A stretch of DNA of 10,344 bases from an uncultured Eisenbergiella sp. (GTDB lineage Bacteria; Bacillota; Clostridia; Lachnospirales; Lachnospiraceae), in the NCBI GenBank assembly GCA_948960675.1, contig CARDPF010000102.1:1-10344 (forward strand). Direction: 5' to 3'. Position 1 is the stretch's first letter; each line of letters begins with the position of its first letter. The notes beneath the pieces were generated by a model. That model was not told the DNA's origin, did no database searches, and worked only from the letters and a program-made list of their open reading frames with translations. The translations under genes were made by a program, and so were the position numbers. Below, in pieces: positions 6,665-10,344 of the stretch.

Positions 6665-8956
6665 ATGGCAACCATAGATGCGAGAAAAGATTTTGAACTG
6701 GAACTGGGATTTACCCGAATTTACAAGGAATACCAAAATGCGCACCGTGCGGTGCGGGAAGCGCGGTGCCTGCAGTGGCAGATTCCCAGGATTTTGCTGG
6801 ATGTGGAGGAGGATGACCTGGTGCCCGGCGGCTGCCATTACGGGGCGGTAGGGTTTTCCAGCCAGATCGGCGGCTTCCTTTATTATTACCGGGAGGACGA
6901 GATAAAGGCGGAAATCGCCCGCTGTGGGGACAATCCGCACAGGGCGCAAAAACTTGTGGAGATGCTTCGGTTTTGGAGGGCTGAAAACAGTAAAGACCGG
7001 CTGCGGGCGGCTTATACGCCCAAGCAATTTCTGGCGATGCCCACCGACGATTGGGAGGGGACAAAAGCGGTTTCCTGTCCCCTCTACCGGATCGCGGGGG
7101 CGGTGCTGGATTTCGGGAAGCTGTTGGAGTTGGGCATCGACGGACTGGAGGAAACGGTGAAGAGCCGTGCACAGCGCATGGGCGCAGATGAGGAATGCCG
7201 CAGTGTGTGCGAGGGGATGGCGATTGCGCTGGAAACCCTGCGGGAAACCGTCTGTCTTTACGAAAAACGCGCAAGGCTGCGCAAATCGGAGGCGGAGGCG
7301 GCCGGGCGCAGTGAGGCGGCCGCGCGCATGCAGGCCATGGCGGAGGCGCTTTATGCGGTGCGGCATAAGCCTCCCGCACACCTGCTGGAGGCGGTGGAAT
7401 TGTTTTGGATGTATGTGGTGGTCTCCGAGGTGAGAAATTACGGACGGATCGACGATTACCTGGGGAAATTTTATGCCTCCGACATTGACAGCGGTTATCT
7501 GACGCAGGAGCAGGCGGATGGGATCGTGCGTTATCTCTGGAAAAGAATGGCCAAGCGCAGGACGATTACCGACGGAAGGGTATTTGTGGGCGGGCGCGGA
7601 AGGAAGGATGAAAAAAGCGCCGACCGTCTGGCCCTCTCCTGCATCCGCGCAACACAAGCGCTGCGGGAGCCGGATCCCCAGCTTTCCCTGCGCTTTTATG
7701 AGGGGATGAATCCGGCCCTTTATGAGGCGGCCATGGAGGCAATCGGGGAAGGGTGTACTTATCCGGTTTTGTATAATGACGATCAGATTGTAGCCGATGT
7801 GGAGGAGGCCTTTGGCCTGCCAAAGGAGGAGGCCGTCCATTATGTGCCCTACGGATGTGGGGAGTACGTGATCGATCATAAAAGCTTCGGCACGCCCAGC
7901 GGCGTCATCAACCTGCTCAAAGGGCTGGAAGTCCTTTTATATTGGGGAAAAGGGCAGGACGTCCCCCATCTTTTGGGAGAGCGGGGGGCCGTTATGCAGG
8001 AGACCCTTGGCAGGGTGTGTGGGATTGACAAGACGTTTTTGCAGTATCAGGATTTTGATGAGTTTTACGGGGCTTATAAACGCCTGATTCATTTCCATAT
8101 CCAGGTCATGGCACAACAGGAAAAAATGGAATATGATTTCGCGGACAGCGTCTGCTGCCTGCCCTATCTGTCCATGCTCTACGACGACTGCATCGAGCGG
8201 GGCAGGGGACTGTTTGGGGGTGGTATCCGCTATCTGGGAGGCACGCTGGAAAGCTATGGCAATGTGAATACGGCGGACAGCCTCTACGCCATCAAGAAGC
8301 TGGTGTTCGAGGAGAAAAGCGTGGAACCTAAAAAGCTGTTGGAGGCGCTGCGGGCGGATTTTGCCGGATATGAGGCCTTACGGGCGCGCCTGCGGGCCTG
8401 CGACAAATTCGGCAACGATTTGGAGGGGCCGGATGCGCTTATGCAGGATCTGCACCGCTTTGTTTGCCTGACCGCCAAGGCGCAGGCAAAACAGGTGGGG
8501 CTGGACAGCTATCTGATTGTGGTGATCAACAACAGCGCCAACACATCCCTGGGGCTTTTGACCGGGGCTTCGGCGGACGGACGGAGAGCCTATACGCCCA
8601 TGGCCAATGCCAACGGCCCTCAGGGGGGAGCGGACAAAAACGGGGTGACGGCGGCCTTAAATTCCATGCGCAAGCCTGCCACCAATATCCATGCGGGAGC
8701 GGTGCAGAACATTAAGTTTTCCAAGGAAACCTTCCGGGAAAACAGGCGGGCGGTGGAACAGGTACTGCAGGCCTATTTTAAGGCGGGCGGCGCACAGCTG
8801 ATGGTGACGGTAGTGGGAAGGGAGGATTTGGAAAAAGCCCAGCGCTTCCCGGAGCGTTACCGGGGGCTTTTGGTGCGGGTAGGGGGATTTAGCGCCCGCT
8901 TCGTGGAACTTTCACGCGAGGTGCAGGGGGAAATTCTGAACCGCACCTGTTATTGA
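6665..8956 (+). CDS. Glycyl radical enzyme of uncharacterised type (pyruvate formate-lyase-like)
   Basis: The 763-residue protein has both hallmarks of the glycyl radical family. A C-terminal radical loop RVGGFSARF (738-746) carries the expected radical residue Gly741. A thiyl-radical cysteine, Cys398, sits in VPYGCGEYVIDHKSFGTPSG. Upstream, the PFL-type domain is recognisable, for example GRIDDYLGKFYASDIDSG (260-277). Glu400, two residues after the Cys, is the general-base position found in eliminating members (glycerol, propanediol and hydroxyproline dehydratases, choline and isethionate lyases). True pyruvate formate-lyase has two adjacent cysteines there. Those eliminases read Gly-Cys-Val-Glu-Pro, while here it is Gly-Cys-Gly-Glu-Tyr. 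The segment before the radical loop (NIHAGAVQNIKFS, 674-686) also departs from their NGTLLNxKF. The most likely role is a radical elimination or lyase reaction on a product of the pathway; the substrate is unknown. Start: ATG 6665 with AAGGA at 6653-6657. The activase follows after 15 bases. The gene makes sense only in a strict anaerobe. Confidence 0.9.
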   Translation: MATIDARKDFELELGFTRIYKEYQNAHRAVREARCLQWQIPRILLDVEEDDLVPGGCHYGAVGFSSQIGGFLYYYREDEIKAEIARCGDNPHRAQKLVEMLRFWRAENSKDRLRAAYTPKQFLAMPTDDWEGTKAVSCPLYRIAGAVLDFGKLLELGIDGLEETVKSRAQRMGADEECRSVCEGMAIALETLRETVCLYEKRARLRKSEAEAAGRSEAAARMQAMAEALYAVRHKPPAHLLEAVELFWMYVVVSEVRNYGRIDDYLGKFYASDIDSGYLTQEQADGIVRYLWKRMAKRRTITDGRVFVGGRGRKDEKSADRLALSCIRATQALREPDPQLSLRFYEGMNPALYEAAMEAIGEGCTYPVLYNDDQIVADVEEAFGLPKEEAVHYVPYGCGEYVIDHKSFGTPSGVINLLKGLEVLLYWGKGQDVPHLLGERGAVMQETLGRVCGIDKTFLQYQDFDEFYGAYKRLIHFHIQVMAQQEKMEYDFADSVCCLPYLSMLYDDCIERGRGLFGGGIRYLGGTLESYGNVNTADSLYAIKKLVFEEKSVEPKKLLEALRADFAGYEALRARLRACDKFGNDLEGPDALMQDLHRFVCLTAKAQAKQVGLDSYLIVVINNSANTSLGLLTGASADGRRAYTPMANANGPQGGADKNGVTAALNSMRKPATNIHAGAVQNIKFSKETFRENRRAVEQVLQAYFKAGGAQLMVTVVGREDLEKAQRFPERYRGLLVRVGGFSARFVELSREVQGEILNRTCY

Positions 8957-8971
8957 AGGAGCAGTTGTAAA

Positions 8972-9901
8972 ATGAAAGAATCGCAGATCATAGAGGGAAC
9001 TGTCTTTTCCATTGAGAGGTTTTCCCTCCATGACGGGCCGGGAATTCGGACCACCGTGTTTTTAAAGGGCTGTCCCTTATCCTGTATATGGTGCCACAAT
9101 CCGGAGGGCCGCAGGGCAGGGCCGCAGTTGCGCTACTTTGCACAGGAATGCATCGGCTGCATGGCCTGCGTGCAGGCTTGTCCAAACGGGGTACATACGT
9201 TTACAGACGGCGTACACCGGGTGGATTTTTCCCGCTGCAAGGCGTGCCGTGCCTGTGAAAATGTCTGTGTGGCCGGGGCGCTGCGGGTGGAAGGACATAG
9301 GATGTCCGCCGAAGCGGTGATAAGCGAGGTTTTAAAAGACCGGATTTATTACGGGGAAGAGGGCGGACTGACCATCAGCGGCGGGGAGCCCCTTTTGCAG
9401 ACAGCGTTTTGTGTCCGTCTGGCCCGTCTGGCAAAGGAAAACGGGATTTCGGTCTGTGTGGAGACGGCGGGGGATGTGCCCAGGGAGGCATTGGAGGCCA
9501 TGCGGGATTGCACCGATCTTTTCCTGTATGATTACAAAATGTCGGATGAAGAAAAGCTGCGCCGCTATACCGGGGGGAATCTGGGGAGGATTTTGGACAA
9601 TTTGGCCTATTTAGCGGCGCATCAGGCGAGGGTGGTTTTGCGTTGTCCCATCATTTGCGGCATCAACGACGACGACGGACATTTTCGCGCTATTGCTGCC
9701 CTGTCCCAAAGGCTTGGCATCCGGGAAGTGGAACTGATGCCCTATCACAACTATGGGAAGGGCAAATGGGAACAGATCGGGGAACCGTATGCGCTGGCGG
9801 ATATGGAAACGGTGTCCAAACAGGAGGGGGCGCGGATGAACGAACGCCTGCACATGTTTTTGGAGGAGGCGGCGCAGGGGAGGACAAATGAACGGTTATA
9901 A
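8972..9901 (+). CDS. Glycyl radical enzyme activase (radical SAM)
   Basis: The 309-residue activase abstracts a hydrogen from the radical glycine of its partner using S-adenosylmethionine and a [4Fe-4S] cluster. The radical-SAM motif is Cys34-x3-Cys38-x2-Cys41 within FLKGCPLSCIWCHNPEG, preceded by the family signature SLHDGPGIRTTVF. A ferredoxin-like insert follows with two further cluster sites, Cys60/63/66/70 and Cys89/92/95/99. Such an insert is usual for activases of eliminating glycyl radical enzymes and missing from the activase of pyruvate formate-lyase itself. The SAM-binding GGEP is at 137-140. The start ATG 8972 has AAGGAG at 8956-8961, overlapping the stop of the glycyl radical enzyme gene, which is certainly its partner. 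The last 14 bases overlap the next sulfatase gene. It is not a sulfatase-maturating enzyme: those carry a C-terminal SPASM cysteine region, which is absent here. Confidence 0.95.
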   Translation: MKESQIIEGTVFSIERFSLHDGPGIRTTVFLKGCPLSCIWCHNPEGRRAGPQLRYFAQECIGCMACVQACPNGVHTFTDGVHRVDFSRCKACRACENVCVAGALRVEGHRMSAEAVISEVLKDRIYYGEEGGLTISGGEPLLQTAFCVRLARLAKENGISVCVETAGDVPREALEAMRDCTDLFLYDYKMSDEEKLRRYTGGNLGRILDNLAYLAAHQARVVLRCPIICGINDDDGHFRAIAALSQRLGIREVELMPYHNYGKGKWEQIGEPYALADMETVSKQEGARMNERLHMFLEEAAQGRTNERL

Positions 9902-10344
9902 AAACGAGAACAAAATGGCGCCCCAAAAGCATCCGAACATGATTTGGGTGTTTGCAGATCAGCTGCGGGCGCAGGCTTTGGGGTGCAACGGGGATCCCAA
10001 TGTGTTTACGCCGAATCTGGATATGCTGTCCCAGACCGGTATTCAGGTGGAGGGGGCCGTTTCGGGGATGCCGCTGTGCTGTCCGTTCCGGGGATCTTTG
10101 TTAAGCGGCTTGTATCCCCACCATGCCGTGCCGGGGCATGAATGCCGCCTGCCAAAGGAGCTGCCAACGGTGGCAGACGCTTTTGGGGGACAGGGCTATG
10201 AGACGGCGTACTTTGGAAAATGGCATTTGGACGGGCTAAAGGACGGGGATGGAACCTGCGAAAACTATGTGGTTCCCAGGGACCGGCGGGGGCATTTTGA
10301 CACCTGGATGGGATATGAGAACAACAACAGTCCCTTCCATACCT
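9888..10344 (+). CDS. Second sulfatase, N-terminal part, with atypical CCPFR motif
   Basis: The gene runs off the end of the window, so 152 codons are visible and no stop is seen. The protein is an S1-type sulfatase: first-strand metal ligands Asp24-Gln25 (VFADQLRAQALGCNG), the TPNLD segment (41-45), and the FGKWH block with Lys111 and His113. The active-site motif reads Cys64-Cys65-Pro66-Phe67-Arg68 in MPLCCPFRGSLLSG. It keeps the core Cys-x-Pro-x-Arg pattern but has Phe where Ser or Ala is usual. Cys64 would be the residue converted to formylglycine. The protein is a distant relative of the sulfatase at 3719-5182, not a recent duplicate. The N-terminal 16 residues are polar, so no signal peptide is evident. 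The start ATG 9888 overlaps the activase by 14 bases and has GGGGAGGA at 9877-9884, which is closely spaced. A later in-frame ATG at 9915 lacks such a site. The substrate is unknown. Confidence 0.88.
   Translation, partial: MNGYKNENKMAPQKHPNMIWVFADQLRAQALGCNGDPNVFTPNLDMLSQTGIQVEGAVSGMPLCCPFRGSLLSGLYPHHAVPGHECRLPKELPTVADAFGGQGYETAYFGKWHLDGLKDGDGTCENYVVPRDRRGHFDTWMGYENNNSPFHT

Noticed and set aside
6596..7879. Long open frame on the minus strand (427 codons); similar ones at 3125-4273 and 1364-2359
   Set aside because: They lie opposite strongly supported enzymes, have no recognisable domains and are rich in Arg, Pro and His, as expected for antisense frames in GC-rich coding DNA.
6665..8956. 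Annotation as pyruvate formate-lyase (formate acetyltransferase)
   Set aside because: The active-site pair of adjacent cysteines is absent at the thiyl position; Cys398-Gly-Glu400 and the ferredoxin-type activase fit the eliminase side of the family instead.
8972..9901. The radical-SAM protein as the maturase for the neighbouring sulfatases
   Set aside because: Its cysteine layout (radical-SAM motif followed at once by two ferredoxin-type sites, no C-terminal SPASM cysteines) is that of a glycyl radical enzyme activase, and it directly follows such an enzyme.
29..10344. CRISPR array, tRNA/rRNA genes, insertion sequences or phage genes
   Set aside because: No spaced direct repeats, RNA gene signatures, transposase or integrase frames were seen; the window is almost fully occupied by the eight enzymes.

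Overview
The window is one end of an assembled contig, most likely from a metagenome or draft genome of an anaerobic, fairly GC-rich Clostridia-like Firmicute of the gut type. The taxonomic guess is inference. It rests on strong AGGAGG-type ribosome binding sites, an oxygen-sensitive glycyl radical enzyme with its activase, and a sucrose phosphorylase of the streptococcal/clostridial type. Bases 1-27 are not biological: they match the Illumina TruSeq read-2 adapter exactly, so real sequence starts at about base 28 and the first gene is cut by the contig end.

All eight genes lie on the + strand with gaps of at most 44 bases and two short overlaps, so they look like one catabolic operon. In order they are: (1) the C-terminal part of a raffinose-synthase/Sip1-type GH36 protein, 29-943; (2) a class II (fuculose-phosphate-type) aldolase, 936-1550; (3) a GH36 alpha-galactosidase, 1595-3712; (4) a type I sulfatase with a canonical formylglycine motif, 3719-5182; (5) a sucrose phosphorylase of GH13 subfamily 18, 5209-6636; (6) a glycyl radical enzyme of an apparently uncharacterised subclass, 6665-8956; (7) its radical-SAM activase, 8972-9901; (8) the start of a second sulfatase with an unusual CCPFR active-site motif, 9888 to the end of the window. 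A perfect 20-base palindrome sits in the only sizeable gap, 1551-1594. No transporter, regulator, promoter, RNA gene or mobile element is visible, and no stretch over 300 bases lacks a gene.

How they could work together (inference): none of the complete proteins, nor the second sulfatase, has a signal peptide, so degradation would take place in the cytoplasm on imported oligosaccharides or small glycosides. The two GH36 enzymes and the sucrose phosphorylase fit raffinose-family sugars: galactose is released, then sucrose is split by phosphate into glucose 1-phosphate and fructose. That simple picture does not explain the two sulfatases or the aldolase plus glycyl radical enzyme pair. These point to a sulfated and/or unusual alpha-galactoside whose aglycone or sugar fragment is fermented through an aldol cleavage and a radical elimination. 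The glycyl radical enzyme (Cys398-Gly-Glu400, not the Gly-Cys-Val-Glu-Pro signature I know from characterised eliminases) is the most likely carrier of undescribed chemistry here.
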